Positions 1-13,260 of a DNA stretch of 64,000 nucleotides are shown here, piece by piece. The stretch is taken from NCBI GenBank assembly GCA_001692895.1, contig KV748178.1, positions 3,272,536 through 3,336,535 of the forward strand. The letters run 5' to 3'. The DNA comes from Cenococcum geophilum 1.58. Its lineage: Eukaryota; Ascomycota; Dothideomycetes; Gloniales; Gloniaceae. The notes under the pieces are model-generated. The model did no database searches. It had not been told where the DNA came from and was given only the letters and a program-made list of their open reading frames with translations. How positions within the stretch are numbered: the stretch's first letter is position 1; each line of letters opens with the position of its first letter. The position numbers and the translations under genes are program-made.

Positions 1-1877
1 ATTCTATAGTGGAATTATCCTTTACCTCTAGTATAATATCTCTAAGGTCTACTCGCTCCTAGTAAGTGGCCCTTATTGCCTTATTGTTACGGAATATTTT
101 ACTTAGGTTAAATTCATCGTCCTTAATATCCGATTTATAAACTGGTTCGTTAGTTTCTTTATATCCTATAGGTGCTAGCTCTTATAGCTAATAGCTTACG
201 CCATACTTAGTATCCTTATAAATTTAGTATATATTATTATAATAAAACGTAAAACTTCTAATTAAACATTCTTTTGTTCCTCGTAGTATATTATCGTCCC
301 TTTGTATATATATGTCGTCTACTAGTCTTATACCCTTTACTACGTAGTAACTCTACCCACTTCTATAGTTTTTAATATAATAACCCTATTTTCTACAATT
401 TATATAAGCTCCTTCTTTAAACCATTTCTCTTACTATAGAGTCCGCCTAAATATCTTCTACTAATAAAATCCCTAATTTAGCCTCTACTCCTTAGACCTT
501 TAATTACTTAATCCTTATCCTTTAGGTTTCTATAGTTTGCTCCATTTCTTATAGGCTTCTTTAGTACTACTTAGGTCTATTAGCTCTGCGCCATACTATA
601 GTTTCTAACTTAGCTTTTATTATTGCGTACTTTGCGCCTTATATAACTATAGAACTCTATTCTAGCCTCTTTTAGCCTATTCCCTTTAGTAGATCTAATT
701 GTTAATCTTAATCGCCTAATCTATTAGTTCCCTTAGGGTGTCTATATCTTCTATTAGGATAATTATATTCTAGACTTTAGCCTTAAGTCCCTATTTATAC
801 TGTGCCTTAAGCGCCCTATTATTCTACTTTACTTATATTGCTAGTGTCTAGAACTATATTATATACTTAATTGCTAAAGTTTATTGTATAAGGTTCTAGA
901 GTTTTTTTTCTACTATAGTTATTTCTTCCGGGTCTCTAAATATCTGCGTAAATTATTCTACGAATCCTTCCTAACTTAAGAATATAAATCGCACGTCTTA
1001 GTTAGTAGTTATTATTCCGTTTGCCTGTATCTCCATAAGGTAAAGTTTAAACTACTTAAGTGCTCTTCTTAATAAGAATAGTCCTGCGTAGGCTATCCGA
1101 TCTACAGGTATAGGTAACTTTACTCCCTTTTATAAGACCTTAAAGTATATTTATATAAGGAATCCTTTAAGCTTTAACCTCTCTCCTGTAAATCTCTTAA
1201 TTAATAGTAACTTAATCTTTGCTGCTCCTATCCCATTAAGTCTTTCTTTTAATACTATATTATTAGCTATTAGCTAGTTAACTATTTCCTATAGCTGTCT
1301 AACCGTCATAGGTTGCTATAAGTTAGTATCTATTATACTAGTATTACCTCCTGTTCTTAAAGTAGTTGCTGCCGTTAATGGCGTTATAGTGGCTGCTTTT
1401 AGTGGTATATTGTTTAACTTCTTATATTAATACCGTAACTAGGTAGTAATTATATAATAGAACCTTATAGCAAAAACTACGGTGGGCTCGTTATTGGGCT
1501 AGGTGTGTAAGAAATATAAGTATAAAAGTTAATAATGTAATAATAACTGGTAGAGTGGTTGCCTAATAGATTAACTCTAATTATATTCTAAGAATTACTA
1601 TAAGGAAGGAACTATCTAGGTAGGGACTAAGGGTCCTTAAATATACAACCGTACTCCTATAAAATCCTTCTTATATATAATATACGTCTTATACGTAAGG
1701 TACGTGAGTTCCTTTTATTCCTCTTATTTAATACGTAGCACATTATATGACCTTAGTTACTATTTCTCGTTACATAGTTCTATCGGCTCTATCCTAGACC
1801 GTGCCTAAATTAACCAACTAGCTTCTTCTATCTCTTCTCCAAGTAGTCGTAATATTGTACTTAAAGCGTCCGTAACA
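1..1877 (-). mobile_element. Ty3/gypsy retrotransposon family A, 5' end only (truncated by window edge)
   Basis: Positions 1-1452 match about 10742-12193 almost base for base apart from transitions and a few indels, and 1453-1877 match the 425-bp LTRs of the complete family-A copy at 4668-12618. On the minus strand this is the 5' LTR followed by the gag region; the rest lies left of the window. Every frame carries TAG/TAA stops typical of RIP. Two family members this close together are expected RIP targets. Confidence 0.9.
1453..1877 (-). repeat. 5' LTR of the truncated family-A gypsy
   Basis: 425 bp, the same length as the LTRs at 4668-5092 and 12194-12618. It ends in ...GTAACA at 1877 as they do. 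The other terminus reads TA where TG is expected, consistent with a RIP transition. Confidence 0.9.
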
Positions 1878-2337
1878 GCTATTTAATAGTAGAGTTAGTA
1901 GCGTAAGAGATATAAACGACTCTTATAGCTTATAATTAAAGTTCTTTCTATACCTAGAATAAGCGATAAACCAGAGAGACTATTTTTAGGCTCTTGATAT
2001 AAAGTTTTATGGGATTATATAGAAATAAGTATACGAATACTTAAGGCGATAGAATGCTTAAAGGGCTAGGCTAATTAAGGAATTCTAGGTATCCCTTTAT
2101 AGTTTCTTTATTATATAGTAGCTAGTAGAGGGTTTTAAGATAATAATAAATTGAAATTTCCTTTAATGGCTTAGGCTGTCAGACCCTGTTTTAATAATAT
2201 CTTAATACTGTCAGCTAATAGGCTGGCTGTTTAATAGGGCTGTTAAGCCTATTACCCGTAAGTCTGTTTAAAACAACGCGTGTACCTACCTACTATAACG
2301 CAAAATATAGTTCTGCAGGAAAGATAAGTGCTAATAA
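1878..2337. other. AT-rich degenerate spacer
   Basis: No open frame or recognisable motif. Composition resembles the RIP-mutated repeats. A short CTGTCAG motif recurs around 2178-2232 but no element boundary could be fixed. Confidence 0.5.
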
Positions 2338-2531
2338 CTTTATATTGAGCGACTTAACTCCTAAAACTAGGCGCGTATATTAAATTACTACAAAACCAAA
2401 GCCCTACACTCCCTAGTATAGGCGTTAAATCCAGCACGATTGATTGGCTAGTTTTTATTGATAACCGTTAGACGCGAATTGACGGGCCAAGGGATAAGCT
2501 TATCTTTGGAGTTGAGTCGCTCAATATAAAG
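2338..2531. mobile_element. Candidate 194-bp MITE with about 26-bp terminal inverted repeats
   Basis: The left end (2338-2364, CTTTATATTGAGCGACTTAA...) is the reverse complement of the right end (2505-2531) with two differences. No coding capacity. A target duplication is not clear. Positions about 2445-2500 also resemble the right part of the 148-bp MITE at 15889-16036, so this may be a composite. Confidence 0.5.
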
Positions 2532-3110
2532 TCTCTAGCGGTCGTACTTCTTGCAGAACGGTATTTTATAGATACTGCAGCTAAAATAAGTCCTTAAATG
2601 ACGCTGCCGCCTAGATAAACGCGTTGTTTAAGTTTTGGTGTTCGCGCACGGGCCTTCTCCTCTGGGTGCCCTAACGTGTTAAGGGATAAGTTATAATAAT
2701 ATTTTTTAATATAATAGATTTTTTAAGTAATTTTATATTATAATATATATATTATAGTCCTATATTAAAGGGGGAGATATAGCGTTAAAAAAGGTAAGTA
2801 ATTCTCTAAAATTTCTTTAAAATCTTTTTAGATTAAATTTAATTAAATACGACCAACTGCCTATATCTAATATTTTATATAATATAGCTATAACGTTATT
2901 ATTTAATGTAATGGATAGAGGAGCTAAAAGAGCTCCTACCTCGTAGTATTTTTATAGTAACTAGACGTTATATAAGGGTCGAGATACAGCAGTGAAAAAG
3001 GTAATTTTTGGTGCATTTTAATGCTCCGTTACCACCAAAACGAGGCCTATAAGCTTAGACTCTTGGGGAGATTTAGTTAATAAGGAGCAGTATGCCCGCC
3101 CGTGCGCGTA
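2532..3110. other. AT-rich spacer without genes
   Basis: Very AT-rich around 2695-2900. A fragment at about 2633-2692 (GTTCGCGCACGGGCC, then CGTGTTAAGGGATA) resembles part of the 148-bp MITE family. Two short similar segments (near 2770 and 2980: GAGATA...G followed by AAAAAGGTAA) suggest an old duplication. Nothing coding is seen. Confidence 0.4.
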
Positions 3111-3118
3111 GTACACGT

Positions 3119-3238
3119 ACCAACGGTCCACCCCAAGGGTCTAATTTATGAGATAAGCTCAGCCGAGCCTTCAATAACTACCAACGATCCCCGGGGAGTC
3201 TGATTTATAAGATAGCCTTAGCCGAGCCCTCAACACTA
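3119..3238. repeat. Two-copy tandem duplication, unit about 60 bp
   Basis: The segment starting ACCAACGGTCCACCCC (about 3119-3178) recurs immediately as ACCAACGATCCCCGGG (about 3180-3238), both ending AGCCGAGCC(T/C)TCAA. Most differences are transitions. Confidence 0.7.
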
Positions 3239-3434
3239 CTGGGATACCCTCGGTAAAACCAGACTTCTCGTTAAGACACCAATAGTAACACATAGGCCAT
3301 AAAGGACGACTAAGTTGAAACAACCAAGCATCTCTGTTGCGATTATCCTGAAGGACATGCAAAACAGCCGGAAGATCTCTTATACACTTATTTACCGAGG
3401 ATATCCTTAGGATGTGCCTCGGCCGCCTCGACAT
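3171..3434 (-). pseudogene. Unrecognised short open frame, possible gene relic
   Basis: An 87-residue frame whose C-terminal part lies in the 60-bp duplication. Composition here (3040-4200) is closer to ordinary host DNA than the flanking RIP-mutated repeats, and the middle of the frame (around VLQDNRNRDAWLFQLSRPLW) looks protein-like. I do not recognise a family, no introns could be placed, and it may be a chance frame in an eroded gene. Confidence 0.2.
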
Positions 3435-3827
3435 ATCTAGCGTATGCCCCCTCTACTGCTAGCTCACGCTTGGCCATGCCCTGGGAAGTTTGGACTATTA
3501 TTTTTGCTAAGAATTAGCACATATATACACTGAGGGTAATAGCGGCCTTTGAATAGAGATAGAATTTGATAGACCATCTCTCTTGCCCGCAACCGCTATA
3601 AAAAGGGTAGCCGTGTTGGGAACTGCAGCATTAATAAGTAAAGATACAGATATTGGGAATGCGATAATGAAAACATGACTCGACTAACCATCTAATTTTT
3701 CTGCTAAAGATGTTATTGGCGCTGCCAGAACTGTCAGGGCTGGGAGGAGAGCAAGGAAGAGTTGGAATTTTATGGTTAAGTATTTGAAGAATCAGGAACT
3801 AATCAAGAGTTGGAATTAATAGAGAAT

Positions 3828-4190
3828 CTAACACCTAACAGGAGAGCTGAATGCTACCCCGCGTATGGGATGAACGGATATATATGCTTTAAAGCCGCCA
3901 CTATGTGCTAGGTCTAACATGAGCTTGCCTCTCGAATACAAGCCAGTCCTAAGAACCTCTTCGATCAAGCTACTCGGCATGCAAAGGCGCGTCCTATATT
4001 GAGTTAGCATCTATAAGCCCTTTTCCTTCAAGCTAACCAAGGATTGTCCCCACCAATAACACCTTCCGAGCGATTATGAATGCAAGGGCCTATGCGGTGT
4101 CACGTTCCATAGACATAAGCTCAAGGATAGTTGATCGAGTGAACTCTTTCATTTGGTTGATGAAAGTGAGAGCAACAAGAAGGTTTCCCA
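3828..4190 (-). pseudogene. Unrecognised relic open frames
   Basis: The minus strand reads open for about 35 codons (about 4186 down to 4090; includes LVALTFINQMKEFTRSTILE), meets two stops, then continues in the 60-codon frame ending at 3828. This pattern suggests an eroded coding sequence. No family recognised and no function proposed. Confidence 0.2.
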
Positions 4191-4233
4191 ATATGGAATC
4201 AGAGTTTGACTGCTATATTCGTTTTATGTAGCT

Positions 4234-4420
4234 AACTTACTCGTTCTAAGGGAATTTCTCATCCAAAGACTATTAACTCACTCGTTCCGAGAGAATTTCT
4301 CACCCAAAGACCATTAACTCACTCGTTTTGAGGGAATTTCTTATTTAAAGACTATCAACGCACTTGTTTTAAGGGAATTTCTAGTTCTAAGATTACTAAC
4401 TCACTTATTCTAAAGGAATT
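4234..4420. repeat. 41-bp minisatellite, about 4.5 copies
   Basis: Units of the form ACTCGTTCTAAGGGAATTTC followed by TCATCCAAAGACTATTAACTC repeat with a 41-bp period, diverging mostly by transitions from left to right. A single further unit lies at about 12985-13028, upstream of the oxidase gene. Confidence 0.85.
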
Positions 4421-4667
4421 ATATTAAAAACGTATTAATTATTCATTATTGAATTTAATATATAGAGTCTTGGCATAGTGTTCTTGTAAAAATCGAGCTT
4501 TATAGTGCTTTAAAATTCGACTAATCTCTTATAATATTGTTAACGTAGTAATCCTTGGCTTAGTATTATATTTAATTACTCTAGACATTATTATCGTTAG
4601 TAACACTAGGAGGTAAGGAAGGCATAGCGTTAATTATATAGGTGGAGTAAGTATCCCTTATAACGGT

Positions 4668-5092
4668 TATAACGAAACCTTATAGCAGGAACTATGATGG
4701 GCTTATTATTGGGCTAGGTGTATAGGAAATGCAAGTATAAAAGTTAACAACGTAATAACAACTGGTGGAGTAGTTGCCTAATAGATTAACTCTAATTATA
4801 TTCTAAGAATTACTACAAGGAAGGAACTATCTAGGTAGGGACTAAGGGTCCTTAAATATATAACCGTACTCCTATAAAATCCTTCTTATATATAATATAC
4901 GTCTTATATATAAGGTATATAAGTTCCTCTTATTCCTCTTATTTAATATATAGCATATTATATAACCTTAGTTACTATTCCTCATCACATAGTTCTATCG
5001 GCTCTATCCTAGACCGTGCCTAAATTAACTAACTAGCTTCTTCCGTCTCTTCTCTAAATAGTTATAATATTATACTTAAAGCGTCCATAACA
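4668..5092 (-). repeat. 3' LTR of family-A gypsy
   Basis: 425 bp, matching 12194-12618 except for transitions; ends ...ATAACA at 5092. Its left terminus starts TATAACG, expected TG, consistent with RIP. Confidence 0.92.
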
Positions 5093-5105
5093 CCATCTCC
5101 CTCCT
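5093..5105 (-). other. Polypurine tract (read on the minus strand)
   Basis: CCATCTCCCTCCT directly abuts the LTR at 5092; its complement is a purine run that would prime plus-strand synthesis. It fixes the element orientation. Confidence 0.75.
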
Positions 5106-5499
5106 TTTTATCTTTGTTCTTAAAGATTTAAAATATCTCTAAGTTATTTACTAGAGGTGTAATATCCGTCTAATTAATTTAGTTAATATTATTACTTATT
5201 ATACCTAAAGCAATTTCTTCTTTATACGCCTAACGTCGTACTCATACTATTGCTGCAATATTATCTCTTAGTAAGATTATGCCGTCTCCGTATTCTTGTT
5301 ATTTAAAAGAGGGGTTAGTTTATATTACGTTGGCGAACCTATTTTCGCGATAACCGTTCTCTTACTTAGAGTGTACTAAAGCAAATATTTATTTATCNTA
5401 TGACNTTNGCTNTACTTNNNATGCTAAATATACGCGACCTATTACTCTTAATAGTCGTCTAGTTCCCTAATTAATTTGTCTTAGGGTCTTATATTTAAT

Positions 5500-8400
5500 C
5501 TACTGCTACACGGCTAGATAGTAAACTATTATAAGCCCTTACTAAGTTAGAACGTTCCTATAACGCGGAATAGAAGGCCCTAAATACTTAAATTGCGGCA
5601 TCTGCTTATCTGCTTCGTCTTAAGAAGGTTTATAAGAAGGTTCGTTTTAAGGAGTAAAAACTTATAGAATAAGGTTTATAAGAACTAGGTAATAAAAGAA
5701 TAGACTCTCCTCTAATAGAGAAGGAAATAGATTTAAGTAGTTCAGCAACTGCTCTTTTTAGGTCCCCCTTAGGTAACTTATTCTTTAGCGATCCTTTTTT
5801 ATTAATGCTGCCTAACCTAATCTCTTCTAATACTCCTATACCTTTCCTATAGCGTTCTTTAAATTCTCTAATAGCTCCTAAGTAGTCTTAGTATAGCCTA
5901 TCCACTTAACCTTATACTATATTTTGTTGTTAATATCCTTATAATTAATAATCTTTAATACTTACTATTTATCTTCTTTTTATCCTCTATATATGTCTGC
6001 TTTATAAACCGGTGGCTTAATATTCCTATATACTGGCTCTAGTATTGCGATATACTATATAGGGTAGATCTTTATTTTAGCTAGTAGGTTTAACTTAAAT
6101 ATAACTAGTGAAATCTTTTATATAATTTTAAAAGGTCCTAGTTTAACGTAGTCTAACTTCTTACTTAGTCGTTAACTTTTAAAATTTTTATATAGTAACT
6201 ATATTTTATCTCCCTCCTTAAGATCTAGTCCCTTAGATCTCTTAGCATTATAGTACTTTTTTATTCTCTCTTATACTTTCTTTACTAATTCTATAAGGTC
6301 TNNATAAAGATTTATTAATATCTTTATTCTTTNTTTAGCTATACTACTNGTTTTCTTCGCTTNCNNTANTAATAATAATATTCTTAGCTTATATCCATAA
6401 TTTGCCTTAAATAGTAATATGCCTATTCCTTCTTAAGGTNTTATATTNTATNTAAACTNTATAANTAGTAANAGTAATACCNAATTATTCTATANATAAT
6501 TAATATAATNCCTTAGATACTATTCTAGCGTCTAATTTAATCTTTCTATTTAACCGTCTGTCTGCGGATAGTATACAGTAGAAGTTACTACTTAAACTCC
6601 TTACTTTACTAAGAATACTTCCTAGAATACTACTATAAATCTTAAATCTCTATCTAATATAATCTTGCTTAGTGCTCTATATCTTATAAATACTTCTTTA
6701 ATATAGATTCTAGCAACATCTTCCGCTAAGATTTCTTCTATATATGCTATAAAGTATCCCTACTTTATAAGCTTATTTATTATTACTAAAATCGCGTTAT
6801 AATCTTATCCGGTAATAGGATCTTTTAATTTTAGCAACTTAATAATAAAGTCCCATAATATAACCTCCTATAGTCTTTCTAGTATTTTAATAGGTTATAG
6901 CCCTCTATATAGCTTATGCCTTATTAGTTTATTTCTTTAGCAATCTAAATATTCCTTTATGACTTTTCTAGCTATCCTCTAGATTCCGTTAATAATGTAC
7001 TCCTCCTAAAGTCTTAACACTAAGCCCGTAGCTCCATTGTGTCCTTAAATTAGTCCCTTATAAAAGTCTTTTATAAATTACTCTACTATACTTCTTAGGA
7101 TATACTTTACTTCTTAATTTTTATATATATCCGTTTATAGATCTTCTAGCTATACTTTTAGAATTCTCTATACCTAAAAGCTTTCTAGTATCTCGTAGAC
7201 TTTCTCTAGTTTATTATCTTCTTAAGTTACTATAATTCTCGGATAATTATACTTAATTAATTTGTCTATATCTTTTCGCAATAAAGCCCCTAATAGCTTC
7301 TCTTTATTTTATAGTTTAGTTTTATAGCTTAGAGCATCTGCCCTTATATTGTCTATACCTTTAGTATACTAAATCTTAAAATAGTATTCTATAAGCATCT
7401 CTGCCTATCTAACCTGTCTTTAGTTAAGTTTCTTTATTATTAGGAATCCTATTAGGTTTTTATAATCTATCTTAACCGTAAATGGTTTTTCTGTGCCTTA
7501 TAAGAATGCTCTCTATTTCTTTAATGCTATAACTATACCTAATAACTCCTTATTGTAGATGTTATAGTTTAACTCTAGTAGTATTATCTTTTAACTATAG
7601 TATACCACTAGGTGCCATCTATCTTAATACCTTTATATAAAGTATACCCCTAGTATATAGTCTAATACATCCGTCTTTATAACCGTCTTTAATCCTAGTT
7701 AGTAGATCTTAAGAACTAGCTCCTAGGTAAATAACTCTTTAACTTTTTTAAAGAGTTCTCTTTACTCCTCTCCCTATACCTATAGTTCTTCTTTTTTTAT
7801 TAACCTCGTAAGTGGCTTAATATTCTTTAACCACTACGCTATAAACCTTCTATAGTAATTATAAAACCCTAGAAATAATTTTAACTATATAACGTTCTCT
7901 AGTTCCTACTAATTTACTATAGCCTTAATCTTCTTTAGATCTATACTAAGTTAGCCTAGTTTAATAATAAATTTAACAAAATCGGTCTTCCTAGTAAAGA
8001 ACTCGCATTTCTTAATTACTACTAGCATCTATTCTTCTTATAGTCTCTTTAAGACCTATTTAACATATTCCCCGTATTCTTCCTTAGTTATTAAGTAGAT
8101 AATAATATTATTAAGATATACTATAACAAATTCATCTAAGTGTTCTCCTAATATATTATTAATACGCTTTTAGAACATTGCTAGTACGTTTATAAGCCTA
8201 AATTATATAACTAATAGTTTATACAGTCCTTCCTTTGACCTAAAGGCTGCCTTTTATTTATCGCCTTCCTTAATCCTAATCTAATAGTACGCCTATCTCA
8301 GATCTATCTTTATAAAGATTTACGCATTACCTATCCTATTTTAGATTTCGCTAATTAAGGGTAAAGGATACCTATCCTTCCTAGTAATGCTGTTTAACTA

Positions 8401-11400
8401 TCTATAGTTAATATACAGCCTTAGTTTACTATTTTTCTTTAGTATAAATAGTACTAGATAACCCGCTAATGATTGCGATAGTCTAATATATCCCTTTTAT
8501 AGATTTTCCTAAACAAACTCTTTTAACGCTCTATCTTCTTCTTTAGTAAGTTTATAGATTAGAAAGAACCTTAGACTTATTCCTAGTTCTAACTCTATCT
8601 TATAGTCCCATACTATATATTCTAATAGCTTCTTACTTTTTAGTAACTATAGTTTCTTGCCGTACTTATAGTATCTCTTTAGTATATAACTTAGTCCTTT
8701 TTCTATTTCTTTATAGGTTGCTCCTACTTAGTACTATACCAACTTAGCTTATTATCGCATCTTACGGCGTTAAGTATNTCTAATATNAACCTAACCTNTA
8801 ATNNAATNNATCCTTAGATTNTATTCCTATAACTAAGGTATACCTAATACTGCCTTATCCCGTCCTAATAGTAGGATATTAAAAGATATCTCAATTTATC
8901 TCCCTTTAATAGTTATTTAAATAGGTCCTATTTCAAGGTTAATAATCCCTCCTCTATAGGTTATTAGATCTCCTAAAATCGTAACTAATAGGTAAAGTTA
9001 CTCCTTTTGTCTATAAAGTAGTCCTATTCTCTTAACTACTACTAATAAGATATAGTTTCGCGTTACTCTACTATCTATTAGCACTTTAAACTGCTGATTT
9101 TACTAATTAACTTATAAATTTAGGTGTTGTCCTTAAATTCCTTTAAGGGTTTAAGGCTCTACTACTAGCTCCCTTTAGTTCTATAGGCCTCTACTTTTCC
9201 TAACTATTAGCTACTTAATCCTAGTGCACTTAGCTCGCTCTTTAGCCAATACCTAGTTTACTTTTTATCTTCTATATACTATAGACATATATTTTTTAGG
9301 TATTCCCACCACTATTATCTATCTAAGCATTCTTTTATAAGAAATCTTCCTAGTTAAAGTACTAAACTTCCTTCCTTTTAGACCTCTGCTGGATGCCATT
9401 TATATATATATTTAGCATTTCTATACTATTACTTGTCTGTTATCCAGTATATCCTTATAGGGTATTTCCGATTCTTTTTCTTTAGATTCTTATATATTTT
9501 ATATATATCGTCCATGCACGCAATCCATAATAACGTATAGTATGCTAGGTGCTTTAGGTTAACTCTTAGCTCGTCTTTATTCTTAAGTTTAAACCTTTAT
9601 TATACTAATCTAAACGTTATAACTTTATTCGCAGGTACTAAGATGCGCCTTTTACTTCTCTAGTCCTCTAAACATTCCTCTAGATCCTTTAATATTATAA
9701 TTAAGGCTCCTTTAATATGCGTTATGGCCTTCTCTATAATCGGGTAGTCCTAAATAACTTTTTTATTTAACTATATATAGAAATCTTCCTACTTATTATT
9801 ATGCCTTTGCCTATACCACTTTTAGTACAGCTACTAAAGTATATATAGTTTATCCGTAAGAAAGTATCTTCTTATTACTACATCGTGATAGCCCTTTATA
9901 TATTATTCCTCGAACCTAATTAAAATCCCTAAATCCTCTTTATCTTCCAGTTTGGTAAGCCACTTAGCTCTTAGTATACCTACTCTTAATCTATTAGTAA
10001 TTCTTTATACTAGTGCTTTATCCTTTATATGTCTTAATATACTAAATCTCTTATCTAGTTTCTATTCTTACTATGCGATAATTCTTTACCTAAACTCTTC
10101 CATAGTTTTTTTTAGTTTGCGCCTTACGCTCTAATCCTTAAAGTTATCTTGCTTCTTAATCTTAGTATTAATTTTTTAATCTTTAGTCTAAACACTTTAT
10201 TTAACTAGTAAATCCTCTAGGTTTATATATTTATCTCCTAGTCTAATTACTGTTTATACCGCAGATTCTCTAATCTATAAAGAAGCTTCTTACCTCTTAT
10301 CTATGGGTGTCCTAATTTATACTCCAAATTCTTAACCCCTTAGGTTCTTTAATCCTAAGCTCGCTTCTAACTTAAGCTTAGCTCCAGCCTTAGTCTAACT
10401 AGGCTTACTTAGTGTTCTTATCTCGTCTTAAGAGTTTTAAATCTCACTTATCTTATCTTAAGAATCTTATACCTATAGGAACTTCTATCCCAAGCTTATT
10501 TATATGTTTTTAAACTAAGCTGCTGCTTTACTCTATCGGTTATTATCTATTATAGGTCCTTAAGCTTACCTTATCTTATTTTAAGAATCTTAGTTATCTC
10601 TTATCTCGCTATAAGAATCTTAAGCCTTTAGCCTTTTGCCTTTATTAAGTGCCAAAGTAGTTCGCTATCTTACTTCTCTTACGTCTTATAAAGCGATAGA
10701 CATTATATCTAGTAGGGTTTTAATCCCTACTAATATTCCCTATTCTGTAGTAGAATTATCCTCTACCTCTAGTATAATATCTTTAAGGTCTACTTACTCC
10801 TAGTAAGCGGCCCTTATTACCTTATCGTCACGAAATATTTCGCCTAGGTTAAATTTATTGTCCTTAATATCTAATCTGTAAACTAGTTCGTTAGTTCCTT
10901 TATATCCTATAGGTACTGGCTCTTATAGCTAATAGCTTGCGCCATATTTAGTATCCTTATAAATTTAGTATATGTTATTATAACAAAACGCAAAACTTCT
11001 AATTAAACACTCTTTTGTTCCTTATAGCATATTATTGTCCCTTTATACGTATATATCGTCTACTAGTCTTATACCCTTTACTATATAGTAACTCTACCCA
11101 CTTCTATAGTCTCTAACGTAATAACCCTATTTTCCGTAATTTATGTAAGCTCCTTTTTTAAACCATTTCTCTTACTATAGAGTCTGCCTAAATATCTTCT
11201 ACTAATAAGATCCTTAATTCGGCCTCTACTCCTTAAACCTTTAATTATCTAATCCTTATCCTCTAGGTTTTTATAGTTTACTCCATCTTTTATAGGCTTC
11301 TTTAGTGCCACTTAGGTCTATTAGCTTTGCGCCATACTATAGTTTCTAACTTAGCTTTTATTATTGCGTACTCTACGCCTTATATAACTATAGAACTCTA

Positions 11401-12100
11401 TCCTAGCCTCTCTTAGCCTATTCCCTTTAGTAGATTTAATTATTAATCTTAATCGCCTAATCTATTAGTTCCTTTAGGGTATCCACATCTTCTATTAGGA
11501 TAATTACGTCCTAGACTTTAGCCTTAAGTCCCTATTTATACTGTGCCTTAAGCGCCCTATTATTCCACTTTATTTGTATTACTAGTATCTAGAACTATAT
11601 TATATACTTAATTACTAAAGTTCATTACATAAGGTTCTAGAGTTTTTTTTTCGCTATAGTTGTTTCTTCTAGGTCTCTAAATATCTGCGTAAGTTATTCT
11701 ATAAATCCTTCCTAACTTAAGAATATAAATCGCACGTCTTAGTTAGTAGTTATTATTCCATTTACCTATATCTCTATAAGGTAAGATTTAAACTACTTAA
11801 GTGCTCTTCCTAATAAGAATAGTCCTATATAGGCTATCCGATCCACAGGTATAAGTAACTTTACTCCCTCTTATAAGACCTTAAAGTACATCTATATAAG
11901 GAATTCTTTAAGCTTTAACCTCTCTCCTATAAATCTCTTAATTAATAGTAGCTTAATCTTTACTACTCTTATTCTATTAAGTCTTTTTTCCAACACTATA
12001 TTATTAGCTGTTAGCTAGTTAACTATTTCCTATAGCTATCCGACCGTTATAGGTTGCTATAAGTTAGTATCTGCTATACTAGTATTACCTCCTATCCTTA
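5500..12100 (-). pseudogene. RIP-inactivated Gag-Pol of family-A gypsy
   Basis: Read on the minus strand across many stops. Protease: V-L-I-D-S followed by R-V-T where gypsy proteases have G-A-T (codons at 9064-9075; GGA to AGA and GCA to GTA fit RIP). Reverse transcriptase: F-V-I-V-Y-L-N-N-I-I-I-Y at about 8095-8130, the catalytic YLDD box with both Asp codons changed to AAT (8107-8112). Integrase: Y-Y-P-Q-T-D-G followed by a stop for Gln at 6553-6573. Gag lies roughly 10700-12100, shared with the copy at 1-1452, and has no recognisable motif left. RT is certainly inactive. Confidence 0.85.
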
Positions 12101-12193
12101 AAGTAGTTGCTGCCATTAATGGCGTTATAGTGGCTGCTTTTAGTAGCATATTATTTAACTTCTTATATTAATACTATAACTAGGTAGTAATTA

Positions 12194-12618
12194 TATAATA
12201 AAACCTTATAGCAGGAACTACAATAGGCTTATTATTAGGCTAGGTGTATAAAAAATATAAGTACAAAAGTTAACAACGTAATAATAACTGGTGGAGTAGT
12301 TGCTTAACAGATTAACTCTAATTATATTCTAAAAATTACTATAAGGAAGGAACTATCTAGGTAGGGACTAAGGGTCCTTAAATACACAACCATACTCCTA
12401 TAAAATCCTTCTTATATATAATATACGTCTTATATATAAGGTACGTAAGTTCCTCTTATTTCTCTCATTTAATACGTAGCATATTATATAACCTCGGTTA
12501 CCATTCCTCATCACATAGTTCTATCGGCTCCATCCTAAACCGTGCCTGAATTAACCAACTAGCTTCTTCCGTCTCTTCTCCAAGTAGTTATAACATCGTA
12601 CTTAAAGCGTCCGTAACA
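12194..12618 (-). repeat. 5' LTR of family-A gypsy
   Basis: 425 bp, ends ...CCGTAACA at 12618 followed by the target duplication ACGGT. Confidence 0.92.
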
Positions 12619-12623
12619 ACGGT

Positions 12624-13260
12624 ATAATTCGTCCTATAGTTATTAATAAGATCTAGCCTAATAGAACTAATTAAATTAAAGTTAGGATACCTAACTATTA
12701 TTTTGCTAGTGCACAGATTACTTAATAGTAGGACGTTGCCGTTGCACGGGATGGGGTGCAAAATTCGAAGGTACTATTTTCGATGACATGTAATGAAATG
12801 TATATATATTATCAAGTGGCTTAACCAAGCCTCTAGGCCGTATTTTAACCTCAACTCTAAAAATATTCAATGTTCAAAAACTTTTAGCATTGAACATATC
12901 GCATTGATATTGAATATTAAATGTCAATATTCAATATTTCAGTAAGCGTAATCAGTACCAAATACTGATAAAAACACTGCTATTCACTCACTAGTCCTGA
13001 GGGAAATTCTCATTCTAAGACTACTAGCGCAAGCTATATCACTTGCAGATGGACTTGGAGTCGCTCTAAGAAGGAATTGATTCGTCTGGGGTTTCCTAAG
13101 TTGACCTCCCTGCCTTTCACCAAGCAGCCTGCCTCTAGCACCGGGTAGCTGAACATCAGAGTCAATTCTAGCACTATTTAGTCAGCCTTCGCTCACAGCC
13201 ATTGTTATCAGTGAAATAAGGAGCGCGGGATTAAGAAATATCACTACATTACTATCTCAG
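12624..13260. other. Intergenic region upstream of the oxidase gene, with AT palindromes
   Basis: Composition shifts from RIP-like to ordinary at about 12710. Two inverted repeats lie at 12870-12897 (ATGTTCAA / TTGAACAT) and about 12906-12938 (GATATTGAATATT / AATATTCAATATT), each able to form a hairpin. A lone 41-bp minisatellite unit is at 12985-13028. The remaining 230 bp is a plausible promoter region; no TATA box was identified with confidence. Confidence 0.45.

Larger units (their letters stand above)
4668..12618 (-). mobile_element. Complete Ty3/gypsy LTR retrotransposon, family A (7,951 bp)
   Basis: Two 425-bp LTRs (4668-5092, 12194-12618) flank a 7.1-kb interior, and the 5-bp target duplication ACGGT is present at 4663-4667 and 12619-12623. 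A polypyrimidine stretch at 5093-5105 is the complement of a polypurine tract beside the 3' LTR, giving minus orientation. Minus-strand domain order is gag, protease (about 9064-9090), reverse transcriptase (about 8107), RNase H, integrase (about 6553-6573), which is the Ty3/gypsy order. Heavily RIP-mutated and not functional. N runs occur at about 5398-5420, 6302-6530 and 8778-8821. Confidence 0.95.
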
